Below, in pieces: positions 8,217 through 18,266 of a DNA stretch of 64,000 nucleotides (position 1 is the first letter of the stretch; every line of letters begins with the position of its first letter). Below the pieces are notes generated by a model, which saw nothing but the letters and a program-made list of their open reading frames with translations, was not told the DNA's origin and searched no databases. This stretch comes from CAWACP01 sp963832965 (lineage in GTDB: Bacteria; Acidobacteriota; Terriglobia; Bryobacterales; Bryobacteraceae). Made by a program: the position numbers and the translations under genes. The DNA lies in contig CAWHVW010000005.1 of the NCBI GenBank assembly GCA_963832965.1, forward strand, positions 186,001-250,000, read 5' to 3'.

Positions 8217-9356
8217 TCAATGAGCCGCCAGTAAGCCGCTGTCCGCAGGCGCGTTCTGACGCTTCTGCACATGCCGGCGAGCCAGCGCCCAACCGGCGAG
8301 CGAGAGCAGCACCAGCAACAGCACCGCGAAGGCGGCACTGTAGGGTGCACCGGCCAGCACCAGGAAATAGGGAATCGGCGTGAGGATCAGGCCCGCGAGG
8401 GCGCGCAGCGGCACGTCCTCGCATGAGCGGTACACCAGCACGAGCACGGGAAAGAGAATCAGATCGTCTGCGATACCTGAGTGATAGCTGACGAGCAGTC
8501 CGCAAACCAGACCAACTGCCAGCAGAAACTCGTAGTTGTCGGTTTGCGTGGTTATCCAGACGAACGCCACGACAACGGCAGCGATGAGCCCGAGTTCAAC
8601 GCCATTGCCAAGCGCCAGCGCCGCTACCAGACCGTGCAGGTTGGGCATACCCGTCGCGCTGGGATTGATCCACGGATCGCGCAGCACGTGGATGTACTGG
8701 CGCGTTGAGTCAGGTCCGGCGAATAGCGCGCCGGTCAGGATCAGAGTTACGGTTCCGCACACGCCGCCGGCCAGCAGACGCCAGCGCTTCTTCAGCAACC
8801 AGAGGAGCGGCAGAAACAGGAAGAGGTGAAACTTGATGGCGCACAACGCCATCACCAGGCCGGCCAGAAAATCCCGGCCGCTGCGCGTGAGCAGCATGGA
8901 AACGCCGATCGTCACCAGTAGGAATGGCGTGTCCTGTCCGTTGCAGAGCGTGGCCATCACCGGAATGCTGAAGGCCGCGAGCGTGGGCAGCGCGGAACAC
9001 TCCTTAGTGAATCGAATCACGAACCAGAGGATGCTGGCTAACGTCCCTAGTGAAAAGACGGCGTATGCCCAGCGATAGGGGAAGGCCGCCAGCGGCTTGA
9101 GAAGAACGGCGTAGAACGGAGGCCGGGTGTACACCACCGTATCCATGGTGAGCCCGATGGCCGCTCCGATGGTTTCCAGATTGGCCGTGCGCGAATACAA
9201 ACCCGCTGTGTCCGCCAGCTTCGCGCCCGCGTAGAGCTGCGCGAAGTCGTTCTGACCTCGCAAGGCCCGCCCGCGCTGCATCCACGCCAGCGAGAGCAGG
9301 AGCATGAGCCCCAGAACTACCGGCGTCCATTGAAGCGTCCGTCGCAAAGGCAGCAT
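8217..9356 (-). CDS. GT87-family (DUF2029) membrane glycosyltransferase-like protein
   Basis: A 379-residue polytopic membrane protein with about nine to ten hydrophobic helices. The N-terminal helix is followed by an extracytoplasmic loop containing QNDFAQLYAGAKLA and later VYTRPPFYAVLLKP, the pattern of DUF2029/GT87 proteins. These are polyprenyl-phosphate-sugar-dependent mannosyl- or arabinosyltransferases in actinobacteria; the acidobacterial substrate is unknown. The acidic residue in QNDF corresponds to the conserved loop aspartate expected to be catalytic. The gene stands alone, converging with the EF-G-like gene and diverging from apt. Confidence 0.75.
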   Translation of the reverse strand: MLPLRRTLQWTPVVLGLMLLLSLAWMQRGRALRGQNDFAQLYAGAKLADTAGLYSRTANLETIGAAIGLTMDTVVYTRPPFYAVLLKPLAAFPYRWAYAVFSLGTLASILWFVIRFTKECSALPTLAAFSIPVMATLCNGQDTPFLLVTIGVSMLLTRSGRDFLAGLVMALCAIKFHLFLFLPLLWLLKKRWRLLAGGVCGTVTLILTGALFAGPDSTRQYIHVLRDPWINPSATGMPNLHGLVAALALGNGVELGLIAAVVVAFVWITTQTDNYEFLLAVGLVCGLLVSYHSGIADDLILFPVLVLVYRSCEDVPLRALAGLILTPIPYFLVLAGAPYSAAFAVLLLVLLSLAGWALARRHVQKRQNAPADSGLLAAH

Positions 9357-9473
9357 TCTCCCCAGTCACTGAAAAGATCGGACGCCTTATCGAAAAACAT
9401 GACGGTGCCGCTGGCGTTAGCCCCCGAACTGGTAAACTGGTCGTTCACCCGGATGTAACCCAGGAGGACGAGT

Positions 9474-10010
9474 GTGAGCACGGCCGCTCCGCAAGTGGAA
9501 GACCTGAAGGCGCTCATTCGTGAGGTGCCGGATTTCCCCAAGCCCGGTATCCTTTTCTACGACATCACCACGCTGTTGAAAGACGCCGGCGGGTTGAAGG
9601 CAGTCATCGACCGGCTGAAGGACCGCTACACGGGCACGGGCGTGGACGTGGTGATCGGCATTGAGGCTCGCGGGTTCATCTTTGCGCCGGCGCTGGCCTA
9701 TGCGCTAGGTGTCGGCTTTGTCCCGGTTCGAAAACCGAAGAAGCTGCCGGCGGCGACGCAGCGCGTGGAGTATGCGCTCGAATATGGCACCGACGCGCTG
9801 GAGATCCACGCTGACGCCATCCAGCCAGGCCAGAATGTGCTGATTGTGGACGATGTTCTCGCCACCGGTGGCACTGCCGCGGCCGTGGCCCGGTTGGTGG
9901 AGGCCGTGGGAGGCACGGTGGCCGGGCTGGGTTTTGTTATTGAGCTCGATTTTCTGCATGGCCGTACCAAGCTGGACGGCTTTGATGTCTACTCGATGCT
10001 GCAGTACTAA
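9474..10010 (+). CDS. apt: Adenine phosphoribosyltransferase
   Basis: Converts adenine and PRPP to AMP in purine salvage. The 178-residue product has the expected features: VPDFPKPGILFYDITTLL near the start, GIEARGFIFAPALAYALG, FVPVRKPKKLP, and the PRPP-binding loop VLIVDDVLATGGTAAA near residues 120-135. The GTG start is supported by AGGAGG at 9462-9467. It is the first gene of a long co-directional run, and its substrate PRPP is made by prs two genes downstream. Confidence 0.97.
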   Translation: MSTAAPQVEDLKALIREVPDFPKPGILFYDITTLLKDAGGLKAVIDRLKDRYTGTGVDVVIGIEARGFIFAPALAYALGVGFVPVRKPKKLPAATQRVEYALEYGTDALEIHADAIQPGQNVLIVDDVLATGGTAAAVARLVEAVGGTVAGLGFVIELDFLHGRTKLDGFDVYSMLQY

Positions 10011-10017
10011 CTAACTA

Positions 10018-10989
10018 ATGGGAACGTTCCGTCTGTCCCCGGTTGGAAGGCGCGCGCGGCTCCGCTCCCTGGCCAAGCTCAACCTTAGTCTGCTGGTTCT
10101 GAACAGGCGGGCGGATGGCTTTCACGATCTCCGCACCGTCTTCCAGACCGTCTCGCTGGCCGACACCATCGACATCGAGTTCACTCCGGGGCGTGGCCGC
10201 GCGATTACGCTCGAATCCGAACCGGACATACCGGACAACCTGATCGTGCGCGCGGCTTCACTCCTTATGGACGAATGGAAGATTCGCGGCCAGGTCCGGT
10301 TTCGCCTGCGCAAGTCCACTCCGATGGGTGGGGGGTTGGGGGGCGGTTCCAGCGATGCCGCCGCTGTTCTGCTCGCTTTGCCCGTACTGGCCGGGGTTCG
10401 CTCCGATCCCCATCGGCTGCGCGACCTGGCTGCGCGCCTGGGCAGCGACATGCCGTTTTTCCTGCACGGGGGGACGGCGCTGGGGGTGGGACGGGGAACC
10501 GAGCTTTATCCGCTGCCCGAAATGCCGGAACGTCCCGTGCTGATCGTGGCGCCCGATATCCACGTCTCCACCCCGGAAGCTTACCGGGCCCTCGGGCGCG
10601 GTTTGACAGACGACTCAAGGCCCGGTATTCTTAATAGTTTACAGGCGTTTGTCTGGCGCAGCGGGGTTTCTGCGCCCGCCGAAACATGGAAGTCCGATAA
10701 CGATTTTGAAACAGTAGTTTTCCGGCAGTTCCCCCTGCTGAGCGCAATCAAAAGAAAACTCCTGAAGGCTGGCGCGAGTCCCGCGTTGATGACGGGCAGC
10801 GGGTCGGCGCTGTTCGGGGTTTTCAATTCGCCAGGCGAGCGTGACCGGGCCGCGGCCATGTTCCGCCGGGAGCGTGTGTTTTCCGTGAAGCTGGTCAGCC
10901 GCCGTAGCTATCGCGCGCTGTGGTGGCGGCAGTTGGGCGATCATATCGGAGAGAAAACATGGCCGCCGCAAAGCCGGTACGTGAAATGA
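10018..10989 (+). CDS. ispE: 4-diphosphocytidyl-2-C-methyl-D-erythritol kinase
   Basis: Phosphorylates CDP-methylerythritol in the MEP isoprenoid pathway. The GHMP-kinase ATP loop PMGGGLGGGSSDAAA (about residue 102) and the C-terminal MTGSGSALFGVF motif are intact, and the substrate-binding Lys-Asn pair is present in LAKLNLSLLVLNRRADGFH. At 323 residues it is slightly longer than usual, because the last 20 or so codons run into the start of prs with a 31-base overlap. Starts eight bases after apt, so it is probably in the same transcript. Confidence 0.96.
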   Translation: MGTFRLSPVGRRARLRSLAKLNLSLLVLNRRADGFHDLRTVFQTVSLADTIDIEFTPGRGRAITLESEPDIPDNLIVRAASLLMDEWKIRGQVRFRLRKSTPMGGGLGGGSSDAAAVLLALPVLAGVRSDPHRLRDLAARLGSDMPFFLHGGTALGVGRGTELYPLPEMPERPVLIVAPDIHVSTPEAYRALGRGLTDDSRPGILNSLQAFVWRSGVSAPAETWKSDNDFETVVFRQFPLLSAIKRKLLKAGASPALMTGSGSALFGVFNSPGERDRAAAMFRRERVFSVKLVSRRSYRALWWRQLGDHIGEKTWPPQSRYVK

Positions 10990-11930
10990 GATTTACACAG
11001 CTCAAGGTATTCTCCGGTAACGCCAACCTGACGCTCTCGGGGAAGATCTGCGGGGCGCTGGGCTGCACGCCCGGCAGCGTCTCGGTGAAGACCTTCTCGG
11101 ACGGGGAAATCCACCTGCAGGTCCAGGAAAACGTGCGCGGCGCGGACTGTTTCGTGGTCCAGCCGACCTGCACTCCGGTGGATCATAACCTGATGGAACT
11201 GCTGCTGATGATGGACGCGCTGAAGAGGGCGTCAGCGGCGCGGATCACGGCAGTGCTACCCTATTATGGGTACGCCAGACAGGATCGGAAAGACCGGCCG
11301 CGGATGCCGATTTCAGCCCGGCTGGTGGCCAACCTGATTCAGACCTCCGGCGCGGACCGTGTGCTCGCGCTGGATCTGCATGCCGCTCAGATCCAGGGTT
11401 TCTTCGATGTTCCCGTGGATCATCTGTTCGCCGCCCCGGTGATGATCGAATATTTCGACTCGATCGGGCGTCGCGATCTGACAGTGGTTTCGCCGGACGC
11501 GGGCGGCGTGGAGCGGGCTCGCGCGTTCGCCAAGCGGCTGAACGCGCCACTGGCGATTATTGACAAGCGCCGCACCGACGTTAACGTGGCCGAGGTGATG
11601 CACATCATCGGCGACGTGGAAGGCCGGCATTGTTTGATTGTGGACGATTTGATCGACACGGCGGGCACGCTGGTGAAGGCCGCCGAGGCATTGTTGGAGT
11701 CGGGAGCCCAGAGCGTTACGGCGTGCGCCACGCATGCGGTACTGTCGGGCGAGGCTGTGGAACGGATCGAGGATTCGAGGATTCTGGAAGTGGTGGTTAC
11801 GAATTCCATCCCGCTCAATGAAGCGGCAAGCCGCTGTTCGCGGATCAAGACGCTGTCGGTGGCGCCGCTGCTGGCCCGGGCGATCCAGTCCATTCACGAG
11901 GATGGCTCCGTCAGCACCCTGTTTATCTGA
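10959..11930 (+). CDS. prs: Ribose-phosphate pyrophosphokinase
   Basis: Makes PRPP from ribose-5-phosphate and ATP for purine, pyrimidine, His, Trp and NAD synthesis. Characteristic segments are FSDGEIHLQVQENVRG, the flexible loop YARQDRKDRPRMPISARLVA, VVSPDAGGVERARAFAKRL and the PRPP loop CLIVDDLIDTAGTL. The ATG at 10959 after GGAGAG (10948-10953) gives 323 residues, close to the family length; the frame extends upstream to 10920. It overlaps ispE by 31 bases. The ispE-prs-rplY-pth order is conserved in many bacteria. Confidence 0.97.
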   Translation: MAAAKPVREMRFTQLKVFSGNANLTLSGKICGALGCTPGSVSVKTFSDGEIHLQVQENVRGADCFVVQPTCTPVDHNLMELLLMMDALKRASAARITAVLPYYGYARQDRKDRPRMPISARLVANLIQTSGADRVLALDLHAAQIQGFFDVPVDHLFAAPVMIEYFDSIGRRDLTVVSPDAGGVERARAFAKRLNAPLAIIDKRRTDVNVAEVMHIIGDVEGRHCLIVDDLIDTAGTLVKAAEALLESGAQSVTACATHAVLSGEAVERIEDSRILEVVVTNSIPLNEAASRCSRIKTLSVAPLLARAIQSIHEDGSVSTLFI

Positions 11931-11951
11931 GTTAGCGAGAGAGAAGAACCC

Positions 11952-12653
<702 letters not shown>

Positions 12654-12665
12654 GCCTGCCCCGCT

Positions 12666-13268
12666 ATGGGCGAATTCGAGCGGCTTATTGTCGGGCTGGG
12701 CAATCCGGGGCCGGAGTATGAGTTTACCGCGCACAACCTCGGTTTCCTCGTGGTGGACCGGTTGGGCGAGCGCAACGGCATCCGGGTGAACCGGAAGGAC
12801 TGCATGGCGCTGGTTGGCCAGGGCAGCGTGGCTGGGCATCGCGTGATGCTGGCCAAGCCGCAGACGTACATGAACGTGAGCGGGCACTCGGTTGGGGGTC
12901 TGCTCGCGAAATATGAGTTTGCGGCGAAGGATTTGCTGGTCGTTTACGACGATCTGGATCTGCCGTGGCAAGCCGTGCGCATCCGCCCGAGCGGATCTCA
13001 TGGAGGCCACCATGGCGTGGAGAGCGTGATTGAGACCGTTAGTACGAAAGAATTTCCCCGGGTCCGCATCGGAATTCACGGTGGCGCGGGAGACCGCGAC
13101 GGGGCCCGGATCGTGCTCGCGAAGTTGAAGCGGGCGCAGAAGGAAGAATTGGACGAGTTGCTCGACTATGTCAGTCAGGCAGTGGAGTCCATAATCGCTG
13201 AAGGCGTCGAAAAGTCCATGACGAAATTCAATCGTCGCGCCCAAGGCTTACACGAAGAGGCAGAATGA
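12666..13268 (+). CDS. pth: Peptidyl-tRNA hydrolase
   Basis: Releases tRNA from prematurely dissociated peptidyl-tRNA. All hallmarks of the 200-residue family are visible: LIVGLGNPGPEYEFTAHNLG with the catalytic His, LAKPQTYMNVSG, VVYDDLDLPW and the GSHGGHHGVESV segment. Its ATGA end overlaps the start of rpsF by four bases, so it is coupled to the ribosomal protein genes that follow. Confidence 0.97.
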   Translation: MGEFERLIVGLGNPGPEYEFTAHNLGFLVVDRLGERNGIRVNRKDCMALVGQGSVAGHRVMLAKPQTYMNVSGHSVGGLLAKYEFAAKDLLVVYDDLDLPWQAVRIRPSGSHGGHHGVESVIETVSTKEFPRVRIGIHGGAGDRDGARIVLAKLKRAQKEELDELLDYVSQAVESIIAEGVEKSMTKFNRRAQGLHEEAE

Positions 13269-13762
13269 GGATTTACGAAGAGCTGTTCATTGTCCGGCCC
13301 AACGCCACCGACGAGGAGATTGATCCTCTTGTCGAACAGTTGCGCCAGGTCATCACCACCCGCGGCGGCACCGTCGACAAGAGCGACAAGTGGGGCGTCC
13401 GCAAGCTGGCCTACCGCCTGCAGAAGCAGAACGAAGGCTATTACATCCTGTTGCAGTTTTCGGCGACGCCTGAAACGGTGAAGGAAGTCGAACGGCGCCT
13501 GAGGGTGTCGGACCTCGTACTGAAGTTCATCACGGTGCGCATCGATGAAAAGCTGAAAAAGATCGAAAAGCGGAAGAAAAGCCGGGAAAAGAGGGCTTCA
13601 CGCAAGCCGGCGCCGGCGGCGGCCGCTCCCGCCATGCCGTCATTCGCGGCGGAGCCCGCGGCGGTTCCGGGTTCACCGGCGCCGGGGCGTCCGGCTCCGG
13701 CGGCGCCAGAGCCAGCAACGCCCGAGGCCGCGGTTCCGGTCGCTCCCGGGGCAGAAAGGTAA
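13265..13762 (+). CDS. rpsF: Ribosomal protein S6 with Ala/Pro-rich extension
   Basis: Small-subunit protein that pairs with S18 on the platform. The S6 fold covers the first 100 residues (MRIYEELFIVRPNATDEEID, WGVRKLAYRLQKQNEGYYIL, DLVLKFITVRIDEKL). It is followed by a basic stretch (EKRKKSREKRASRK) and a tail of about 55 residues, mostly Ala and Pro. Tail extensions are common in high-GC genomes and are likely disordered. Overlaps pth (ATGA) and lies 15 bases before rpsR, the usual partner. Confidence 0.97.
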   Translation: MRIYEELFIVRPNATDEEIDPLVEQLRQVITTRGGTVDKSDKWGVRKLAYRLQKQNEGYYILLQFSATPETVKEVERRLRVSDLVLKFITVRIDEKLKKIEKRKKSREKRASRKPAPAAAAPAMPSFAAEPAAVPGSPAPGRPAPAAPEPATPEAAVPVAPGAER

Positions 13763-13777
13763 CAGGAGATCCAGGCA

Positions 13778-14077
13778 ATGCCAGAACAAAAGGGTGGACG
13801 TCCCATCAGCGCATCGCAGCGGCCGACCGGCGGCGACAAAGCCATCGCGACCCGCAAGCAGTATTTTCGCCGCAAGAAGGTGTGCCGCTTCTGCGTGGAA
13901 AGAATCGACGACATTAACTACAAGGACGTGCGCATGCTGCAGTCCTTCATCTCCGAGCGTGGCAAAATCACGCCACGGCGCATTTCCGGCGTATGCGCGC
14001 CGCACCAGCGGCGGCTGAGCGAAGCCATCAAGCAGGCGCGCAACATCGCGCTGGTGCCGTTCGCGTCGGCGCTGTGA
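13778..14077 (+). CDS. rpsR: Ribosomal protein S18
   Basis: The 99-residue product has the S18 core: YFRRKKVCRFCVERIDDINY, a CxxC pair (CRFC) that hints at the zinc-binding C+ form, then YKDVRMLQSFISERGKITPR and SGVCAPHQRRLSEAIKQARN. Located between S6 and L9 as in most bacteria. No ssb gene lies between rpsF and rpsR, unlike the order in Firmicutes. Confidence 0.97.
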   Translation: MPEQKGGRPISASQRPTGGDKAIATRKQYFRRKKVCRFCVERIDDINYKDVRMLQSFISERGKITPRRISGVCAPHQRRLSEAIKQARNIALVPFASAL

Positions 14078-14091
14078 GGGAGGTCTGAACC

Positions 14092-14541
14092 ATGGAAGTC
14101 ATTCTCAGAGAAGATATCGACAAACTCGGCGCGCGCGGCCAGGTGGTGAAGGTGGCCTCGGGTTACGCGCGTAATTTCCTGCTACCGAAGCGGCTGGCCG
14201 TGGCGGCCACCGGCGCGAACAAGAAGATTGTGGAGCAGGAACGCCAGGCGCACCTGCGCCGCGAAGCCAAGGAGACGGCCGACGCGGGCGATCTGGCTAA
14301 GCTCATGGCCAGTGTGACGGTGACGATCACGCAGAAGGCCGGCGAAAACGATCAGCTCTTCGGCTCGGTGACCTCGCGCGATATCGGCGACGCTTTGGAG
14401 AAGCAGGGGTACACCATCGACCGCCGCAAGATCCTGCTGGGCGATCCTCTCCGCCAGCTCGGCGAACACAAGGTGGCCATCCGGCTGCACCGGGATGTGA
14501 CCGTCGAGATCCCCGTGAACATCGTTCGAGAACAAGATTGA
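14092..14541 (+). CDS. rplI: Ribosomal protein L9
   Basis: Two-domain L9 of 149 residues. The N-terminal 23S rRNA-binding domain starts MEVILREDIDKLGARGQVVK and contains GYARNFLLPKRLA. A long connecting helix and a C-terminal domain (QLFGSVTSRDIGDALEKQGY, LGEHKVAIRLHRDVTVEIPV) follow. An AGGGAGGT site precedes the ATG. Its TGA overlaps a TTG start of the following HEAT/SEC-C gene. Confidence 0.97.
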   Translation: MEVILREDIDKLGARGQVVKVASGYARNFLLPKRLAVAATGANKKIVEQERQAHLRREAKETADAGDLAKLMASVTVTITQKAGENDQLFGSVTSRDIGDALEKQGYTIDRRKILLGDPLRQLGEHKVAIRLHRDVTVEIPVNIVREQD

Positions 14542-16055
14542 TCATCCCCACCGATTACAGCCCCTCATCGGCATACGATCTCCTGAAGGCCGCCTCGTGC
14601 GGCCTTCTCGGTTTGGATCAACGCCTCTTGCACGCCCTGGTGGACGAACCGTCGCGGTCTCTGCCCGGCCTGGTTCGCTTCGCCGCCGAGGACCATGAAG
14701 GTGATGCGCTCGGTCTCGACCTTGAGCTGCTGGCCATTTTCCGGCGTCTGAGAACTCCCGAGGCCCTGCCGTTCTATCTGAAGTGCCTGCGCGAGCAGGT
14801 GGAGGACGCCGAGGACGATCTTATTGAGGGCGCCATCGCATTAGGCCAGCCGGCGCTCGAACCCCTGTTGAAGCTGTACGACGAGCTCGGCGAGGAGCAG
14901 GGCGGCGAGGTGGGCTTCATACTGGCCGGCCTCGGCGTGCGCGACGACCGCGTGTTGAAGATTCTTCTCGACCGCCTCGAGTACGATGCCACGGATGGCG
15001 GCATGTGCCTGGGGCTCTACGGCGACGCCGTGGCCATACCGGCCATCGAGAAGATGAAAGCGGAAGTGCCCGCCAGCGATATCGAGCTGCGGCGCGAATT
15101 GCAGAACGCCATTGATGAAATCGCCAGCCAAGGAGCTGACTCCGGCGAAGCGCCACGGGAATTCGACCTGTTTGACGGGTATCCGGAGACCGCCGGCCCC
15201 GATTTCGACGTGCTGAGCGGCGAGAACCGCCTTACGCTGCTCTCCCACGAATCGGCGGACCTTCGCGCGGCAGCTGCCGGCAGCTTCTTCCAGCAGGAGT
15301 ATGCGATAGAGGTGCGCGCGCGGCTGCTGGAGCTGGCCCGCAAAGACGCGGACGCCCGCGTGCGAGGGCGCGCCTGGGAGGCGCTCTCCGGCATTGAGGA
15401 CAAGGATGTCCGCGCGGAGATGGTAAGGGCGGCGACGAATCCGGCTGCGGAGATAGCCGAACGCACGGGCGCGGTGGTGGCCCTGGCCGATGATGCCGAC
15501 AAGCCGGAGGTACGCGCGGCCATCCTCGGGCTGTATGAGCTGCCGGAAGCGCGGGCGAAGGCAATGGAAGCGATGTGGCGCTCGTTCGACCGCGGATTCT
15601 CATCATATTTCCCGGCCCATCTGGACGATGCCGACGACGCCATTCGCCGCCAGGCGATTTTCGGCGTGGGTTATCTGGGAATGGGGTCCGAATCGGAGCG
15701 GCTGCAGAAGTATTTCGACGACGAGGATTGGCGGGCCGACGCGCTGTACGCGTGGGCGTTATCCACGCCCGCCGAAATCACTCGCGGACGGATTCGCGGT
15801 TTATTCCGAAAGATCGACCGCGCGGCTGGCGGGCTGTCGGTGGGCGAGGCGGAGCTGGTGCAACTGGCGCTCGATCAGAGGTTGCTGCTGCACGGTCTGG
15901 ATCCGGTGTTCTTCCCCGACGACGAGGAAGAGCACGTCCACGACGAGCACTGCGATCACGCCCCGGCCGCGGTTCCGGCGAAAGAAGTGGGCCGCAACGA
16001 TCCTTGTCCTTGTGGCAGCGGCAAGAAGTTCAAGAAGTGTTGTGGGGCGGCGTGA
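14538..16055 (+). CDS. HEAT-repeat protein with C-terminal SEC-C zinc motif
   Basis: A 505-residue soluble protein. Most of it is helical repeat sequence of the HEAT type (for example LIEGAIALGQPALEPLLKLY, RVRGRAWEALSGIED, IRRQAIFGVGYLGMGSESE). The last 25 residues are a SEC-C motif (GRNDPCPCGSGKKFKKCC), a zinc-binding module first seen in SecA. A His-rich stretch (EEEHVHDEHCDH) lies just before it. Such proteins have no settled function; the motif suggests a link to SecB/SecA or the ribosome. The TTG start overlaps the stop of rplI by four bases, placing it in the ribosomal-protein transcript. A later start is possible. Confidence 0.8.
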   Translation: MIIPTDYSPSSAYDLLKAASCGLLGLDQRLLHALVDEPSRSLPGLVRFAAEDHEGDALGLDLELLAIFRRLRTPEALPFYLKCLREQVEDAEDDLIEGAIALGQPALEPLLKLYDELGEEQGGEVGFILAGLGVRDDRVLKILLDRLEYDATDGGMCLGLYGDAVAIPAIEKMKAEVPASDIELRRELQNAIDEIASQGADSGEAPREFDLFDGYPETAGPDFDVLSGENRLTLLSHESADLRAAAAGSFFQQEYAIEVRARLLELARKDADARVRGRAWEALSGIEDKDVRAEMVRAATNPAAEIAERTGAVVALADDADKPEVRAAILGLYELPEARAKAMEAMWRSFDRGFSSYFPAHLDDADDAIRRQAIFGVGYLGMGSESERLQKYFDDEDWRADALYAWALSTPAEITRGRIRGLFRKIDRAAGGLSVGEAELVQLALDQRLLLHGLDPVFFPDDEEEHVHDEHCDHAPAAVPAKEVGRNDPCPCGSGKKFKKCCGAA

Positions 16056-16089
16056 GCCACGGATTGACGCGAATGCACGCGAATGCGCA

Positions 16090-16596
16090 TTAACTGGTGG
16101 CCGTCTCGAGGCGGCGCAATTCCCGGAGGACCAGTGCCGGGTTCATCGCTTGTAGAAAGACCTCCGCGTCCATCCTGTGCAGGTGCGGCGCTGAAAGCGG
16201 ATCAGGTGAAGCGAGCCGATGCGCCGCCGCCAGCCTGTGCCGCACAGCAACGAAATTCGCCGGCGGTGTCCGGCCCCATCGTGCTGAATCCAGCAGCGCG
16301 GTGAGCACGCGTGTTGCTTCCAGCAAAAGGTTGGTGCGCAGCCCTTGCCGGTCCACACAATCTGTGCGCATCCCTTCCAGCAGACTCCCCACGGCGTACG
16401 CGAAATCTGCCGTTTCCGCCAGCCCGAACGCACCAGCGTTTCCCCTGATGAAATGCGCCGCGCCTGCTGCGGCGTCGAGTTGTTCCGGCTTGGCTTCGTC
16501 CGCCACCGACGCCCATAAAGCAGCCTGCATCTGCTCTAAATGCCTGCCGGCTTCTTCGAAGAAAGCTTCGCGAAGGGATCTTAGATCGATTGGCAT
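16090..16596 (-). CDS. Stand-alone Hpt-like phosphotransfer protein
   Basis: A 168-residue helical protein. Residues 1-105 resemble a histidine phosphotransfer domain: LREAFFEEAGRHLEQMQAAL, then AAHFIRGNAGAFGLAETADF, which carries the phospho-accepting histidine (AAHFIRGNAG, canonical H-x-[IL]-K-G, with Arg in place of Lys). Such domains shuttle phosphate between hybrid kinases and response regulators, or form the CheA P1 domain. No kinase or regulator is adjacent, so partners are unknown. MPIDLRSLREAF at 16596 is preferred to the upstream ATG at 16686, whose extra residues look non-coding. Confidence 0.65.
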   Translation of the reverse strand: MPIDLRSLREAFFEEAGRHLEQMQAALWASVADEAKPEQLDAAAGAAHFIRGNAGAFGLAETADFAYAVGSLLEGMRTDCVDRQGLRTNLLLEATRVLTALLDSARWGRTPPANFVAVRHRLAAAHRLASPDPLSAPHLHRMDAEVFLQAMNPALVLRELRRLETATS

Positions 16597-16667
16597 GCCG
16601 TTTCCCTCGCTGTGCTTATCGTCGCCGCCGCCGTTACTGTGAGCGGTGATGATATTCTGCTCAGCAG

Positions 16668-18076
16668 GTGACCGGGAAAGCGGCATCCTCGTTGCTGCGG
16701 CAATTGGGGATCGTCAGCGCCACCGCGCTGGTGGTCTCGAATATGATCGGCGTCGGCATTTTTTCAGTCACCGGATATCTGGCCGACGATCTGGGCTCGC
16801 CCTCGCTGATCATCTGGATCTGGGTGGTGGGCGCCGTCTGCGCTCTGGCCGGCGCCCTGGCTTATTCCGAACTCGGTATCAATTTTCCCAGCTCCGGCGG
16901 CGAGTACGTCTATCTGAACGAAGCCTTTGGCCCCACCTGGGCTTTTATGACCGGATGGGTTTCGTTCTTTGCCGGCTTCTCCGCTCCCATCGCGGCCGCC
17001 GCCCTCACGTTCTCTGACTACCTCGGCCACTTCTTTCCGCTACTGAAACAAGAGAACGCCGGCCTCACGATGGGAACCGGCTACTGGGAAGTGCGCATTG
17101 GCGCAACGCAGGTAGCGGCTTGCGCCCTCATCGCGGCGTTTACGTTTCTGAATTGCGTGGGCGTGCGCCGGGTGGCTGGCGTCCAGAATGTTCTTACCAC
17201 GATGAATGTACTGGTGCTGACGTCATTCATCGCCGTTGGATTCATTTTCGGGACCGGCAGCATGGCTCACTTCTCTCAGCCCGCCGTTCGCGCCAGCGCC
17301 TCGCCTCTGCCCGCGCAGTTCGCCATCAGTTTATTCTTTATCTACGTCAGCTACAGCGGCTGGAACGCCGCCACTTACGTTGCCGAGGAGTTGAAGAACC
17401 CCGAGCGCACGTTGCCGGTTGCTCTGGCGCTGGGCACCACGCTGGTGGCGGCGTTGTACGTCGGCCTCAACGTGCTATTCATTTACGCGATGCCGCTGGC
17501 AGAGATGAAAGGGCGCATCGCCATCGGCGCGATGGCCGCCACGCGGCTTTTCCGCTCCGATGTGGCCAGCCTGTTCAGCGCGGCCATGGCTCTGTCACTG
17601 ATGGCCACGGTGAATGCGATGATCACCGTGGGACCGCGCGTCTACTACGCCATGGCCCGAAACGGCGCGTTCTTCGCCGCTGCCGCCCGAGTCGACCGCC
17701 GATGGCACACTCCGCTGATCGCCATCGCGTGCCAGGGCGTTTGTAGCATGGCCCTGACCTTCACGCCCTTTCCCGCGCTGCTGGTCTATATCGGCTTCAC
17801 GTTGAACTTCTTTGCCGTGCTATCCGTGGCGGCGCTTTTTTCTTCCGCCGCCGGCCGGGCTGGCGCAAGCTGCGCGTGGTGAGCTTCGCCTGGCCTCTGA
17901 TTCCGCTGGTCTTCCTGCTGGTGGGGGGCTGGATCACGGTGGTGGGTGTCACTCAGCAGCCGGCCATCGCCACCGCCGCGATCGCCACCATCGCCACCGG
18001 CGCCTTGGTCTATCATTTCCGGTTGGGGCGACAATCTAACCAGGAACCGTTGCGCCCAGCGCCATTTGACAAATAG
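16668..18076 (+). CDS. APC-family amino acid permease, frameshifted near the C-terminus
   Basis: Predicted inner-membrane amino acid/polyamine permease with about twelve hydrophobic helices. The start motif is VVSNMIGVGIFSVTG, the substrate-binding unwound helix of the APC superfamily; SGGEYVYLNEAFGPTWAF follows. The first frame ends at 17882 after a non-native tail. After a six-T run (17836-17841) the sequence FFRRRPGWRKLRVVSFAWPL and the last two helices continue in a different frame to 18076. One extra T restores an approximately 469-residue protein. GTG start at 16668. Substrate cannot be named from sequence. Confidence 0.85.
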
Positions 18077-18266
18077 TCTGCTCCACTTCAGAATGGCCGG
18101 ATGAGCAGGACCGCGACTTCCGATGAGAGGCGGGTCCTTGCAAATACGCTCCGCGCCGAATTGCCTCTGGCGCCGGGCGACAGAATCTCGTCACGGCTCG
18201 TGCCGTCCAGCACTCCGCTGCGTCGCGCGACATCGAACGTCGGGGCCAGGGCGCTCTGAGGACTCT

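Noticed and set aside
16050..16089. Short direct repeat acgcgaatgc after the SEC-C gene
   Set aside because: Two imperfect copies of ten bases; too short to interpret.
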